A DNA stretch of 64,000 nucleotides from Chryseobacterium sp. Tr-659 (GCF_011752975.1 NZ_VWWP01000005.1:62001-126000), one strand, 5' to 3'; shown: positions 9,694-17,731, counted from the first letter of the stretch. Notes: generated by a model from the letters alone, not told the origin. Program-made: numbers and translations.

Positions 9694-10437
9694 TTAATTT
9701 ATAATCTTTCCTTTACTGTTTTCCAATTTTTCGCGAAACCTCTGAAGATCTTCAGCACTTGGCCTTATCCAGTCTGCAGCCTCCCCAATGATTTTCAATG
9801 GAGCTTCAGAACGATAAGAACGCGTTGGATTACCGGGAAACTTTTTATCTGTCAGATTGGGATCATTTTCATAGTTTCCCATAGGTTCAACAATGTACAC
9901 ACGCTCTCTGCCATTTCCTTTTGCTAAAGCGGCCGCCAGCCCGGCGCCGTTCACCAAAGAAGTAAAATAGATGTGATTCATTTTAAATTCAGATTTATAA
10001 TTGGAACTGCCTCCTGCTGTCAGCATATCGCCAACTTTAAGATCTGCTTTTGTCCCATGATAAAAAGGGCCTTTATCAGAAGGGTTATCTTTAAACAATC
10101 TTGCTAGTTCCGCATTTTCTTTTGCTTTTTCCGGTTCAGAGAGGTTGGCATAGCATTCCGAAATATGTGTATAAAGAGAGGGAAAAGCACTCTTTACTGT
10201 ATCATCATTTATTTTTAAGGCATATTTCAATGCGGTTTCAAGCCAGCGTAGTCTTTCGGACATTGTTTCCTGGTGTCTGGCTACATAATGAGCAGCAAGA
10301 AATTTTTCCAGATCATCTGTGGCTTCATTCCAGCCTTGCATAAACAATCTGACAGCTTCTTCAGGCTTACCCTGTTCTTCCATACTCATTCCCTGAAGAC
10401 AAAGTTTAACAACAGTATTGAAGGGTGAAAATTCCAT
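9694..10437 (-). CDS. TPR-like domain fused to Arr (rifampin ADP-ribosyltransferase)
   Basis: 247 residues in two parts. Residues 1 to about 120 are helical and TPR-like (EEQGKPEEAVRLFMQGW, then YANLSEPEKAKENAELAR). Residues 123-247 match the Arr family closely: PFYHGT with H127-G128-T129, MNHIYFTS, ERVYIVEPMG, and the hallmark KKFPGNPTRSYRS. Arr enzymes transfer ADP-ribose from NAD+ to rifampin and inactivate it. Stand-alone Arr proteins are about 140 residues, so this is a roughly 100-residue N-terminal fusion. Whether it gives rifampin resistance or has a cellular target is not visible. It is cytoplasmic and lies 54 bp downstream of the putative metallopeptidase gene. Confidence 0.88.
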   Translation of the reverse strand: MEFSPFNTVVKLCLQGMSMEEQGKPEEAVRLFMQGWNEATDDLEKFLAAHYVARHQETMSERLRWLETALKYALKINDDTVKSAFPSLYTHISECYANLSEPEKAKENAELARLFKDNPSDKGPFYHGTKADLKVGDMLTAGGSSNYKSEFKMNHIYFTSLVNGAGLAAALAKGNGRERVYIVEPMGNYENDPNLTDKKFPGNPTRSYRSEAPLKIIGEAADWIRPSAEDLQRFREKLENSKGKIIN

Positions 10438-10491
10438 ATTCCAAGTATTTTTATTTAAGCCTTAATGAATTTCTGAATGTTCTTTACCTTT

Positions 10492-11790
10492 TTAGTTTTT
10501 AATCAGCTTATAATTTAAATCGTCTTTTTCAACGGCATAACCATCGGTCAGCTCAAGTACCCAGCCATCACCGGAAATTTTTTTACCATCCGTTTTAATT
10601 GGGCCTGAAATGGTAATTTTGTCCCAATTTGGACTCATCAAAGCACCATTTTCAACGGTAAGAATTCCCCATTTATCGGTTACTCTGATGTTTGGATATA
10701 CCGTTCCCTTATCTTCTATTGGAATAATATTTCTCGGATCAAAAGAGACATTCATTTTCTCAAATTTGAGTTCAAAATGAGGCTGATCAATGAATTTAAG
10801 TTTATATTCAGCAATGAGTCTTTTGGTTTTTTCTTCTCTTTCTGTTTCCTCTCTCACAATTTCTTTTCCGTTATAACGGTCTGAGAGATTTTCAGCTGAT
10901 CTTTTCAAATCTCCCGGAATCTTTCTATTGAAAGTTTTTATGAAATAATCAGTAAGATCTGTTTTAGCTGTAATTTTTTGGTTCCAGTTTTTGTCTTTAT
11001 GATACAGCAAATAACCATACGCAGGAATGGTATGATAAGCAAATGAGCGTACAAATGTCGGGTTTTTAAGAAAGTCATCAATTCCGTTGATAAAAAATGT
11101 AGTTGCTTGCTTTTTATCTCTGTCACTTACAATCACCCCTGTAAATTCAGCCATTCCTTCGTTTAATTCCAATAGATTTTCAGTAGCTGCTGAATTTTTA
11201 TAAAGAGAATGTCTGTATTTTCTGAATGTAAAAGCATGGGTTAATTGCTTCTGCATCTCTTTTTCTGAGGAAGCCAGAATTGCTTTTTTCAGAGCTTCCA
11301 GCTCTAATCGAAGATAAATTCTACCCTCTTTTTGGTCCAGATGATTATTTTCTGCATTATTCAAGGTAAATCCTAACGCAGGCTGGATGCTGTGAAAGGA
11401 TTCATGAGCTAATAGATTAATTCTGTTTTGCTTGTTTTTAGGAAGCGGAAGCATGATCATTGCCCATCTTTTTCCATTCCAATTGATGGCCGTATTTGCT
11501 ATATTGATTTTGCCGGGCAAAATTCCGGAATAAATATTACCACTCCGTTTTAGTTCCCCTTCTGCATCTGCCTCATTGGCAAAGAGTTCCTTTGTCTTTG
11601 GATCAACAAGGAGTATAGGTCCATACAAATCTTTATTCCAAAGACCGGTATTCTTTTGTGAAGCCGTTTTAATTTCATCAAAAAATATGGAAATACTATC
11701 GTTGGAAATTTCCTGTTTCTGCCCTTTAACACTTTGCATAAACAAAGAAAATACAATCAGCCAAACGGTCTGTTTCATGGTTAAATTCAT
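10492..11790 (-). CDS. Secreted putative zinc metallopeptidase, unknown family
   Basis: 432 residues with a signal peptide (MKQTVWLIVFSLFMQSVKGQ). The ATG at 11778 gives a cleaner signal peptide than the one at 11790, and either is possible. H129-E130-S-F-H133 in LLAHESFHSIQP is a textbook HExxH zinc-peptidase motif. Downstream, NEGMAEFTG supplies a glutamate in a gluzincin-like position. The C-terminal 90 residues look like a beta-sandwich. I do not recognise a named family. A periplasmic or secreted peptidase is the likely role. Arr lies downstream in the same direction, but the two jobs seem unrelated. Confidence 0.7.
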   Translation of the reverse strand: MNLTMKQTVWLIVFSLFMQSVKGQKQEISNDSISIFFDEIKTASQKNTGLWNKDLYGPILLVDPKTKELFANEADAEGELKRSGNIYSGILPGKINIANTAINWNGKRWAMIMLPLPKNKQNRINLLAHESFHSIQPALGFTLNNAENNHLDQKEGRIYLRLELEALKKAILASSEKEMQKQLTHAFTFRKYRHSLYKNSAATENLLELNEGMAEFTGVIVSDRDKKQATTFFINGIDDFLKNPTFVRSFAYHTIPAYGYLLYHKDKNWNQKITAKTDLTDYFIKTFNRKIPGDLKRSAENLSDRYNGKEIVREETEREEKTKRLIAEYKLKFIDQPHFELKFEKMNVSFDPRNIIPIEDKGTVYPNIRVTDKWGILTVENGALMSPNWDKITISGPIKTDGKKISGDGWVLELTDGYAVEKDDLNYKLIKN

Positions 11791-11922
11791 TTCTGTTAGA
11801 AGTCTGTTGCACTTATTCTACCTCCTCATAAAACCTTCATCCTAAACACTTCACTAATATAATGAATTACTCTGAAAAAAACAGGTTCAGCCGTAAAATG
11901 GTTTTTATGTAAACTGATCAGC

Positions 11923-12516
11923 TTATATTTCAATATTTCCCGTCACCACTTCTCCATCACGCTTGTAATGGGTAATGATAACCCCTTTTGATGTCACATA
12001 ACTTTCTATTAAAGTAAATGCAGCCGGAAGGGCTCCGTTTTCAAACAGTTTCTTTCCTTCTCCAAGGATAACCGGATAGATTTTGATCCGTAATTCATCT
12101 ACCAGATCATGTTTAAGCAGAAGCTGAATAAGTTTCCCGCTTCCCCAAACCTGAATATCTGCACCTTCTGAGCTTTTGAGTCGTTCAATATCTGCAAGAT
12201 TTTTAACGAAAACTGTATTTTTCCAGTCAGATTCTTCCATCGTTTGTGAAAGAACATATTTTGTTCCTTCATTAACGGCGGGCCAAAAATCTGCATGTTC
12301 AGGCCAGTAGGATGAAAATATATCGAAGGTTTTTCTGCCCAAAAGATAGTCTGCCGGTCTCATTTCTTCTTTCATGATCTCACCGAAGAGTTCATCGCCG
12401 TAAGAAACGGTCCAGCCGCCATATTTAAAGCCGCCGGAAGTATCTTCCTCTATACCTCCGGGTGCCTGCATTACGCCATCCAGAGTAATCATTGATAAAA
12501 CAGTTATTTTTCTCAT
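11923..12516 (-). CDS. Dihydrofolate reductase-like protein (RibD C-terminal family)
   Basis: About 197 residues from the ATG at 12516 (a TTG lies three codons upstream). The pattern ITVLSMITLDGVMQAPGG at the start, LLGRKTFDIFSSYWP in the middle and IQVWGSGKLIQLLLKHDLVDELR further on is the RibD-C / dihydrofolate-reductase-like fold that binds NADPH. Members of this group are often annotated as 'dihydrofolate reductase family' without a tested substrate, and I would not call it folA. It is cytoplasmic. Just upstream on the same strand, 58 bp away, lies an exported alpha/beta hydrolase, so co-transcription is possible. Confidence 0.85.
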   Translation of the reverse strand: MRKITVLSMITLDGVMQAPGGIEEDTSGGFKYGGWTVSYGDELFGEIMKEEMRPADYLLGRKTFDIFSSYWPEHADFWPAVNEGTKYVLSQTMEESDWKNTVFVKNLADIERLKSSEGADIQVWGSGKLIQLLLKHDLVDELRIKIYPVILGEGKKLFENGALPAAFTLIESYVTSKGVIITHYKRDGEVVTGNIEI

Positions 12517-12574
12517 AGTATTCAATTTTATTAAGGGAGAATATTTAATTATGATCTATACTGTAAGGGCTATA

Positions 12575-13450
12575 TTACTTTAAGAAACCGTTCAGATAAT
12601 TCAGAATTGTTCCGGTCTGCATCATCAGGCTTACATGACTTTGCCCTGGAACAATGGCCAGCTGAGATTTCGGCATAGGAGCCATATCCGCAGATACATC
12701 ACCTCCTAATAATTTATAGGTTTTCATGAGCTCTTCTTTATCCAGCCCGTCATTATCGCCTGATATGATTAATACCGGAGCTGTAATTTTCGAAATATTA
12801 GCATCTCCCAGATCAAATGGAGTTTTCATAGAATTAAACATCTGCTCTAAAAATTTTGTCCATTTTGTTTTATCAGGAGCTACGGCATCGTATGCTGTAT
12901 GTAAAGGGCTTTTTTCAAAAAACTCAGGCTTCATTGTTTTAAAAACATCGTTGACTTCCGGAAGCCAGCCTTTATTTTTATAAGTGGCAGAAATAATCAC
13001 TAAATTCTTTAATCGCTTAGGGCTCTGAATTGCAAACTGATAGGCTACCGTTCCCCCAAAGCTATATCCCACCACATCGGCAGTTTCAACTTTCAAGTAA
13101 TCCATTACCCCTTCTACATCGCCTGCTAATGTGTTATAAGATAATTTCCTGTCTGAAAACGGTGTATGCCCGTGTCCTTGTAATTCTATAGCAATGACTT
13201 TCCTGGTTTTTGACAATTCAGGAATTAACTGGCCCCAATTCATATCAATGGTCATAAAAGCACCGTGTAACAAAACAACAGGTCTGCCTTCACCATATAC
13301 TTCGTAATAAACTTTAATACCATTAACGGGTATATAGCCACTAGCAGAAGGTTTTACATTCTGCCCGTGTAACTGTGATACGGCTAGCATCACAAGAACA
13401 AATGCCAATAATGATTTAAGAAGATTATTGAGTCTGAATAAATTTTTCAT
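12575..13450 (-). CDS. Exported alpha/beta hydrolase
   Basis: 291 residues with an N-terminal signal peptide (hydrophobic 10-28, ending LHGQ). It is a classic alpha/beta hydrolase: oxyanion segment VVLLHGAFM, nucleophile elbow G128-Y-S130-F-G132, a late acid in ISGDNDGL and the catalytic His in PGQSHVS. The family spans esterases, haloperoxidase-like proteins and lactonases, and the substrate is not readable. It is the first gene of a leftward pair with the RibD-C protein and reads away from the GG-leader peptide genes. Confidence 0.88.
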   Translation of the reverse strand: MKNLFRLNNLLKSLLAFVLVMLAVSQLHGQNVKPSASGYIPVNGIKVYYEVYGEGRPVVLLHGAFMTIDMNWGQLIPELSKTRKVIAIELQGHGHTPFSDRKLSYNTLAGDVEGVMDYLKVETADVVGYSFGGTVAYQFAIQSPKRLKNLVIISATYKNKGWLPEVNDVFKTMKPEFFEKSPLHTAYDAVAPDKTKWTKFLEQMFNSMKTPFDLGDANISKITAPVLIISGDNDGLDKEELMKTYKLLGGDVSADMAPMPKSQLAIVPGQSHVSLMMQTGTILNYLNGFLK

Positions 13451-13714
13451 AGTATTATAGAGATTTTGGTTTCAACTTTCAATCAAAATTACCAAGTTAT
13501 CGTGAAGGTTCACTTGCCACAGGACAAGATTTTGTACAACTGCAATTTTACCTTATCCTTTAAACAGGCGCATTTAATATTCTCAGATGCGTTGTATTTA
13601 AGCAATTATAGAAAATATAAAGCAAAAACCCAATTGTGATAAATATTTTTCATTAAAAATCAATTATAGTTAATAAAAATTGATTAATTTCGGATTGAAC
13701 TAAACTTAAATATT

Positions 13715-13858
13715 ATGAAAAATTTAAACAAGATCAAAAGACAGGAAATGAAAACAATTAAAGGAGGCATTAACTGTCCGGGCGGGCAAATATGCCTGAT
13801 CAATGGAAAATGGCAATGCATGCCTTATGATGGATGTGGCGGCGGAAACCAGCCTTAA
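13715..13858 (+). CDS. GG-leader (bacteriocin-like) cysteine-rich peptide 1
   Basis: A 47-residue peptide with a Lys-rich leader ending in Gly-Gly (MKTIKGG at residues 12-18). The core is 29 residues with four cysteines (C21, C27, C35, C41), a PGG and a CGGGNQP tail. Leader plus double glycine is the layout used by peptides cleaved and exported by C39-peptidase ABC transporters, but no such transporter is in this window. It is followed 28 bp later by a second peptide of the same design, so the two are probably one transcript. Very similar leaders are common in Chryseobacterium, where the peptides are called bacteriocin-like; activity is unproven. A relic copy lies at 26777. Confidence 0.75.
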   Translation: MKNLNKIKRQEMKTIKGGINCPGGQICLINGKWQCMPYDGCGGGNQP

Positions 13859-13886
13859 ATTGAAAGTTTAATCCAAATATTTTATT

Positions 13887-14033
13887 ATGAAAAATTATAA
13901 GAAAATTTCAAGAGACCAGCTAAGAAATATTAACGGCGGTACTTCAGGCTGCTCCGAAGCATGCTGCCCGCCTCCGGGAATAAAAAGATGCCCTTGGGTA
14001 GCTTGCCTTGTAGCGTGTGAGGTATTAAGTTAG
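13887..14033 (+). CDS. GG-leader (bacteriocin-like) cysteine-rich peptide 2
   Basis: A 48-residue peptide. The leader MKNYKKISRDQLRNINGG ends in the double glycine at 17-18. The core is 30 residues with six cysteines (C22, C26, C27, C35, C40, C44), a PPPG turn and a hydrophobic end (WVACLVACEVLS). An even number of cysteines suggests three disulfides or other thiol modification. It is the second gene of a two-peptide unit and is followed 44 bases later by a strong terminator. The convergent grasp-with-spasm maturation operon ends 158 bp away. Whether its enzymes touch this peptide is unknown, since that operon has its own precursor. Confidence 0.75.
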   Translation: MKNYKKISRDQLRNINGGTSGCSEACCPPPGIKRCPWVACLVACEVLS

Positions 14034-14076
14034 AATGACTAAGAATTATCATTTTACGATTCACTTAAATGAAAAG

Positions 14077-14106
14077 AAGAGGTTGTCTTTTGAGACAGCC
14101 TCTTTT
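14077..14106 (+). terminator. Terminator after the GG-leader peptide pair
   Basis: A 12-bp stem (AAGAGGTTGTCT / AGACAGCCTCTT, one G-U pair) with a 4-base loop and a TTTT tail. It lies between convergent units and may serve both. Confidence 0.8.
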
Positions 14107-14190
14107 CTGTTTTCTCTGAAAAACAGGAAAGCTGCATTACCTGGAAAATAAATTGCAGATTGAATTTTTCTATACTTTCTTGGTAAAGTC

Positions 14191-15261
14191 CTACATTCCA
14201 TAATACTTAATTGCTTTTTGTTTCAGAGGATTTATACTCCATTCTTCCCATTCACCAGTATAAGGATTGTAACCACATTTTAAGGGCTTGGAAGTATCAA
14301 GCTCCTCCTTGTTAACACTTGTTTGTTCAGTATAAGCTCTGCAATCTGTACATATATAACGAAATTCACAATCTTTGCAGACTTCAATACTATCTTTGGT
14401 TAAGTTCCAATATTTCTTAAATCCAGGATGATTTAAAGCACTTTCTAATGTTGCATCCTTGATATTTCCAAAACTTTGGGGCATGGAGGGGCAATTTTTA
14501 ATGTTGCCTTTTACATCTATTGATATTTTTTTATTAAGACAGGTATTGTGTTGTTTGGCTTCGAGATAAAAGTTACGATTAAGATTGATATTTTTTAAAT
14601 CAATCAATCCACAACTTAAAGGGATATTAATTTTATTTTTAATGATACTTAGTTGAACATGTTCTAAAGTTTGAGAATCCTGTTCATCCGATGAATGTAA
14701 TATAAAATGTAGAAATTTATTTGAAATGTTGTATTGATTCTCTTTGATAAATTTAACCAATTGTAAGTTATAATTTGCAACAACTGATACTTCATTAATA
14801 CTAGAATCATTGAGTAAATTTAATTTACTAATTACGTTTATTATATCATTTAATTCCAGTTCTGAAAATCTGATTTGTAGATATTTAATTCTCAAATCAC
14901 AAATTTGCTGTACCAGCACATTATCTAAAACCCCAGAATTGTTGACATCTAAAATTAAATATTCAACATAAGAAGGGGATTCTTTAAACCCTGATGCATT
15001 CTGAAAAGTTGATAATTCTTTCTTAGTATTCAGAATAATTCCTAACTTATTGTCTATAATAAAATTAAGATACTCCTCTAAGGCTTCTAAGCTCTCGTTA
15101 TCCAATTGTTTTTTTAATACGGAATAGTTGTGATGTTCATTTGATAGTAAATCAAAAAAAGCAATCGGAATGAGTTGCAAAAATCCAGTACTTGCATCCA
15201 AAATAATAGCATTTTTAGCTCCTCTGGTAATTTTAACCGAGTCAAATAACTTTAAAAACAT
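14191..15261 (-). CDS. SPASM-domain peptide maturase, grasp-with-spasm type (no radical-SAM motif)
   Basis: 356 residues. The C-terminal part holds a full SPASM pattern: C241-x10-G-x4-C257, then C295-x2-C298-x5-C304-x2-C307, then C329, enough for auxiliary iron-sulfur clusters. The N-terminal 200 residues lack the CxxxCxxC motif that binds the SAM-cleaving cluster; the only other cysteines are C121 and C217. This fits the SPASM half of the grasp-with-spasm RiPP systems known from Bacteroidota. How it acts without a radical-SAM site is not established; precursor binding or redox chemistry are guesses. It is the last gene of the operon, starting 2 bp after the small gene's stop codon. Confidence 0.82.
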   Translation of the reverse strand: MFLKLFDSVKITRGAKNAIILDASTGFLQLIPIAFFDLLSNEHHNYSVLKKQLDNESLEALEEYLNFIIDNKLGIILNTKKELSTFQNASGFKESPSYVEYLILDVNNSGVLDNVLVQQICDLRIKYLQIRFSELELNDIINVISKLNLLNDSSINEVSVVANYNLQLVKFIKENQYNISNKFLHFILHSSDEQDSQTLEHVQLSIIKNKINIPLSCGLIDLKNINLNRNFYLEAKQHNTCLNKKISIDVKGNIKNCPSMPQSFGNIKDATLESALNHPGFKKYWNLTKDSIEVCKDCEFRYICTDCRAYTEQTSVNKEELDTSKPLKCGYNPYTGEWEEWSINPLKQKAIKYYGM

Positions 15262-15263
15262 AC

Positions 15264-15428
15264 TTAATACAAAAGGGAATAATGTTTTTGTGAACGGAAA
15301 ATCTTTGTTTTTCCACTTTTTTTATCTTTATTTTCAGAATATTTAACGTGAGACACACTGTTACTTCTCTTCCATTCCTGTAGAGAAAATTCGATTCCTT
15401 TTAGGTGTAATTCTTTTTTTTCTTTCAT
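15264..15428 (-). CDS. Small 54-residue Lys-rich protein inside the grasp-with-spasm operon
   Basis: A short gene squeezed exactly between the two maturases. Its ATG overlaps the ATP-grasp stop in an ATGA, and its TAA ends two bases before the SPASM start codon. The protein begins MKEKKELHLKGIEFSLQEW and has 12 Lys and 2 Arg in 54 residues, no cysteine, no GG motif and no membrane segment. The seamless fit on both sides argues strongly that it is translated. I do not recognise it. Ideas, all inference: an adaptor or precursor-binding helper for the maturases, or a second substrate. Confidence 0.65.
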   Translation of the reverse strand: MKEKKELHLKGIEFSLQEWKRSNSVSHVKYSENKDKKSGKTKIFRSQKHYSLLY

Positions 15429-16351
15429 AATAAATCTGCAATATGCTTTTCTATTTGATAGTTTCCATAGTAACTGACTTGGTGAAATTGTCCTAATGGG
15501 TTAACTTCTAAAAAATAATAATCATCATGAGACTTTAGCAAGTCAATTGTTCCACACTGAATGCCCAGGTTCTTTGCTAATTTTAAAACTTTCCTTTTCA
15601 GTTCTGACGGAAGTGTAACAGGAAGATATCTTTTGTCCCTCTCTCTTATATTCCTAATATCAACATTGTCAGAAAAATCAAATGTGGCAATGGCCCAAAT
15701 CTGCTTTTCAAAAAAGAATGCTCTTATTTCATAAAGACAATCAATCTTTCTTTGGATTAATGAAGGAATAATATTTCCTTTTTTATCATGAATATTATTT
15801 AGGTCTACTTCATGTGTATAATTCAGATACAGGTCATTTTCAACGATAATAGGTTTCATTTCAGAAACTGCCTTTGTAATATAAGCCTGAGACATATTAA
15901 TCAGTCCCAAGTCATTTAATCTTGATAAAATATAAGTATCAGGGATTTTTAAACCTAGAGATTTTGCCAAAAATAAAACTTCTAACTTATTAACTTCTTT
16001 GGTAAAGAGGTTTCCAAAGATACGAACCCCATTTACCTTAAAACAATAGTAAATAAACCCCGATATAGATTTGAGTTCCGAATTATAAAAATCAACTAAA
16101 TTACTATCTATTTCACCCGTTATCGTATCATAATAAACTCCCCCATTTCTATAGAATACAGATTTGAAGTCTTCTAAATTATACTCAATTTCTCCAATAG
16201 AAATTTTGAAAATATTATTTTTAAAATCAAAAAAAACTTTGTTGATATACTGGTTCTCACTTAGACGAACAAATTCTTTATTTTGATACGATAACCAAGT
16301 ACAAATCTCATCTGTCATAGTATCATTATCTAAACTAATGAGTAGTATCAT
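15425..16351 (-). CDS. ATP-grasp peptide maturase, grasp-with-spasm type
   Basis: 308 residues of the ATP-grasp ligase fold related to the microviridin/graspetide enzymes. Seen directly: a variable N-terminal domain with FKSVFYRNGGVY; a central segment with PSLIQRKIDCLYEIRAFFF that matches the graspetide-ligase pattern for phosphate and precursor contact; and the Mg/ATP motif FLEVNPLGQFHQVSYYG near the end. Relatives join Asp/Glu side chains to Ser/Thr/Lys side chains of a precursor to make ester or amide rings. The precursor at 17492-17731 offers such residues. The gene overlaps the exported protein upstream by 17 bases and the small gene downstream by 4, so translation is coupled. Confidence 0.87.
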   Translation of the reverse strand: MILLISLDNDTMTDEICTWLSYQNKEFVRLSENQYINKVFFDFKNNIFKISIGEIEYNLEDFKSVFYRNGGVYYDTITGEIDSNLVDFYNSELKSISGFIYYCFKVNGVRIFGNLFTKEVNKLEVLFLAKSLGLKIPDTYILSRLNDLGLINMSQAYITKAVSEMKPIIVENDLYLNYTHEVDLNNIHDKKGNIIPSLIQRKIDCLYEIRAFFFEKQIWAIATFDFSDNVDIRNIRERDKRYLPVTLPSELKRKVLKLAKNLGIQCGTIDLLKSHDDYYFLEVNPLGQFHQVSYYGNYQIEKHIADLL

Positions 16352-17381
16352 CTAACTTAATTAAGTTCTTTTTAAACACTTCAATATCATTACTATTGTT
16401 GAAGTTCCATCCTTCAATAACATTGTTTGAGAAAACATAATCTTTATTATTCAAATAGAAAATACTTTTATGAATTTCATCTTCAGTTGATGACAAGCCT
16501 ATTAGCTTCCTTTTCTCATTAACCTCTCTTATTTTTTTTAAAGATACTTCTGTCCTATTTTCTGGTAAAAAATCTTTACTAACATAACAGCAATCAATTT
16601 TGCCATCATTTGCAACAAATTGAGAAATTTTAAAGTAAGAATAATTTTTAGTGTTATTATTTAAGTCAAGTAGAAAGCCTGCAATATCAGGTCTGATTTT
16701 TCCCTCATTTAAAGCCTTCATTATTTCGTCGGAAAAATTTACTCGTTGAGGGCTATATAGGTTACTTGCTAGCTGATGCCAAATGATAAGGTAAAAGTCA
16801 TGAAAATATACCCAACTTTTCATTTCTAACCCTATATTATATTCATTAGGAAACCCTTTCTTTTTGATTAGTTTCAATAAGTTAATAGAAGCAATACTAT
16901 CGTTTTTAGTAAGTTCTTTTTTGTATGCCTGATAATTTCCTTTTGATAATTTCCTATAATACTGGTCTACATTAACTAAAGAATCTAAGCTCTTCTTATA
17001 GTTTAAATCTATTGTATTTTGGCAAGGTATTACTACTTTATACTTTTCAATACTTTTAAAGTTATTCGTTACAAAATCATCGTCAAACTTTTTTCCTAAA
17101 CATTTTAAAGATTGATAACGTGCATATGCTGTTTCTAAATTATTCGTCTTTAAAGCAACTCTCATACTATTATGCAAATCTTTAGCATGTGGGTATTTAA
17201 ATTCACGAAATGCCTCCTTGTATAAACTATTTGCTTTAAGCAAATCATTATTGACAATCTTATTTTCTGCTTCATTTATTAATTCATAATATCTAACAAG
17301 ATTTTTATCTTTTAATTCTAAAGCTTGAGACTTGCATACTATAGATAGGAATAGAAAGATGTATGATATTGATTGTTTCAT
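16335..17381 (-). CDS. Exported protein of unknown function in the RiPP operon
   Basis: 348 residues with a signal peptide (MKQSISYIFLFLSIVCKSQA). Residues 30-110 look like TPR-type helical pairs (AENKIVNNDLLKANSLYKEA). The middle has a KGFPNEYNIGLE segment and the rest is helical and Asn-rich. Bacteroidota RiPP operons often carry an exported helical protein of this sort, but I know of no tested function. It sits between the precursor (beyond a terminator) and the ATP-grasp enzyme, whose start it overlaps by 17 bases. Possible roles are surface presentation, processing or self-protection, all inferred. Cleavage site and localisation are predicted only. Confidence 0.75.
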   Translation of the reverse strand: MKQSISYIFLFLSIVCKSQALELKDKNLVRYYELINEAENKIVNNDLLKANSLYKEAFREFKYPHAKDLHNSMRVALKTNNLETAYARYQSLKCLGKKFDDDFVTNNFKSIEKYKVVIPCQNTIDLNYKKSLDSLVNVDQYYRKLSKGNYQAYKKELTKNDSIASINLLKLIKKKGFPNEYNIGLEMKSWVYFHDFYLIIWHQLASNLYSPQRVNFSDEIMKALNEGKIRPDIAGFLLDLNNNTKNYSYFKISQFVANDGKIDCCYVSKDFLPENRTEVSLKKIREVNEKRKLIGLSSTEDEIHKSIFYLNNKDYVFSNNVIEGWNFNNSNDIEVFKKNLIKLDDTTH

Positions 17382-17454
17382 AATTTAAAAAGCCTTTATA
17401 GTGTTGCTGGAATCTACTAATTGAGACCCCTCAGTAATAATTGCTAAAACTAAA

Positions 17455-17480
17455 AAGGCTGACCATTTCGGACAGCCTCT
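17455..17480 (-). terminator. Internal terminator / attenuator after the RiPP precursor
   Basis: On the minus strand, AGGCTGTCC and GGTCAGCCT form a near-perfect stem around GAAAT, followed by a TTTTTAG run. It lies between the precursor and the rest of the operon. Partial read-through would give much precursor RNA and little maturase RNA, a usual layout in RiPP operons. Confidence 0.75.
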
Positions 17481-17491
17481 TAGAAATGTTT

Positions 17492-17731
17492 TTAACACGA
17501 TTTGTCAGGGACATTATTAACATTGACATACTTATAGCTGCCATCGGGATAGAAAGCATCACTTGAATAAGACAGACACTGTCCATTATAACACATTTCC
17601 CCAGCACCAGTTGCCTGAAAACCAAGATCAAAAGAAGGCAAAGCAGGACCTCCTTGTCCTCCTAAAACTGTTGATAATTTCTCATTTTGAAGTTTAAAAC
17701 TTCCTAATTTTTGTAATGATTTTGTTTTCAT
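17492..17731 (-). CDS. Grasp-with-spasm RiPP precursor peptide
   Basis: 79 residues from the ATG at 17731 (a TTG lies one codon upstream). The leader MKTKSLQKLGSFKLQNEKLS resembles Bacteroidota RiPP leaders and ends in LGG (24-25) with a second GG at 27-28. The core is Gly/Ser/Tyr-rich with three cysteines (C47, C52, C79) and several Asp/Glu residues (D35, E46, D58, D63, D77) next to Ser/Thr/Lys, the partners an ATP-grasp ligase would join. It is the first gene of the operon and is separated from the maturases by a terminator. No C39-type transporter is nearby. Which residues are linked and where the leader is cut is unknown. Confidence 0.82.
   Translation of the reverse strand: MKTKSLQKLGSFKLQNEKLSTVLGGQGGPALPSFDLGFQATGAGEMCYNGQCLSYSSDAFYPDGSYKYVNVNNVPDKSC

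Noticed and set aside
11923..12516. Considered calling the RibD-C-like protein folA (dihydrofolate reductase).
   Set aside because: The sequence is of the RibD C-terminal group. It lacks the typical FolA motifs, and this group is not known to be the cell's main dihydrofolate reductase.
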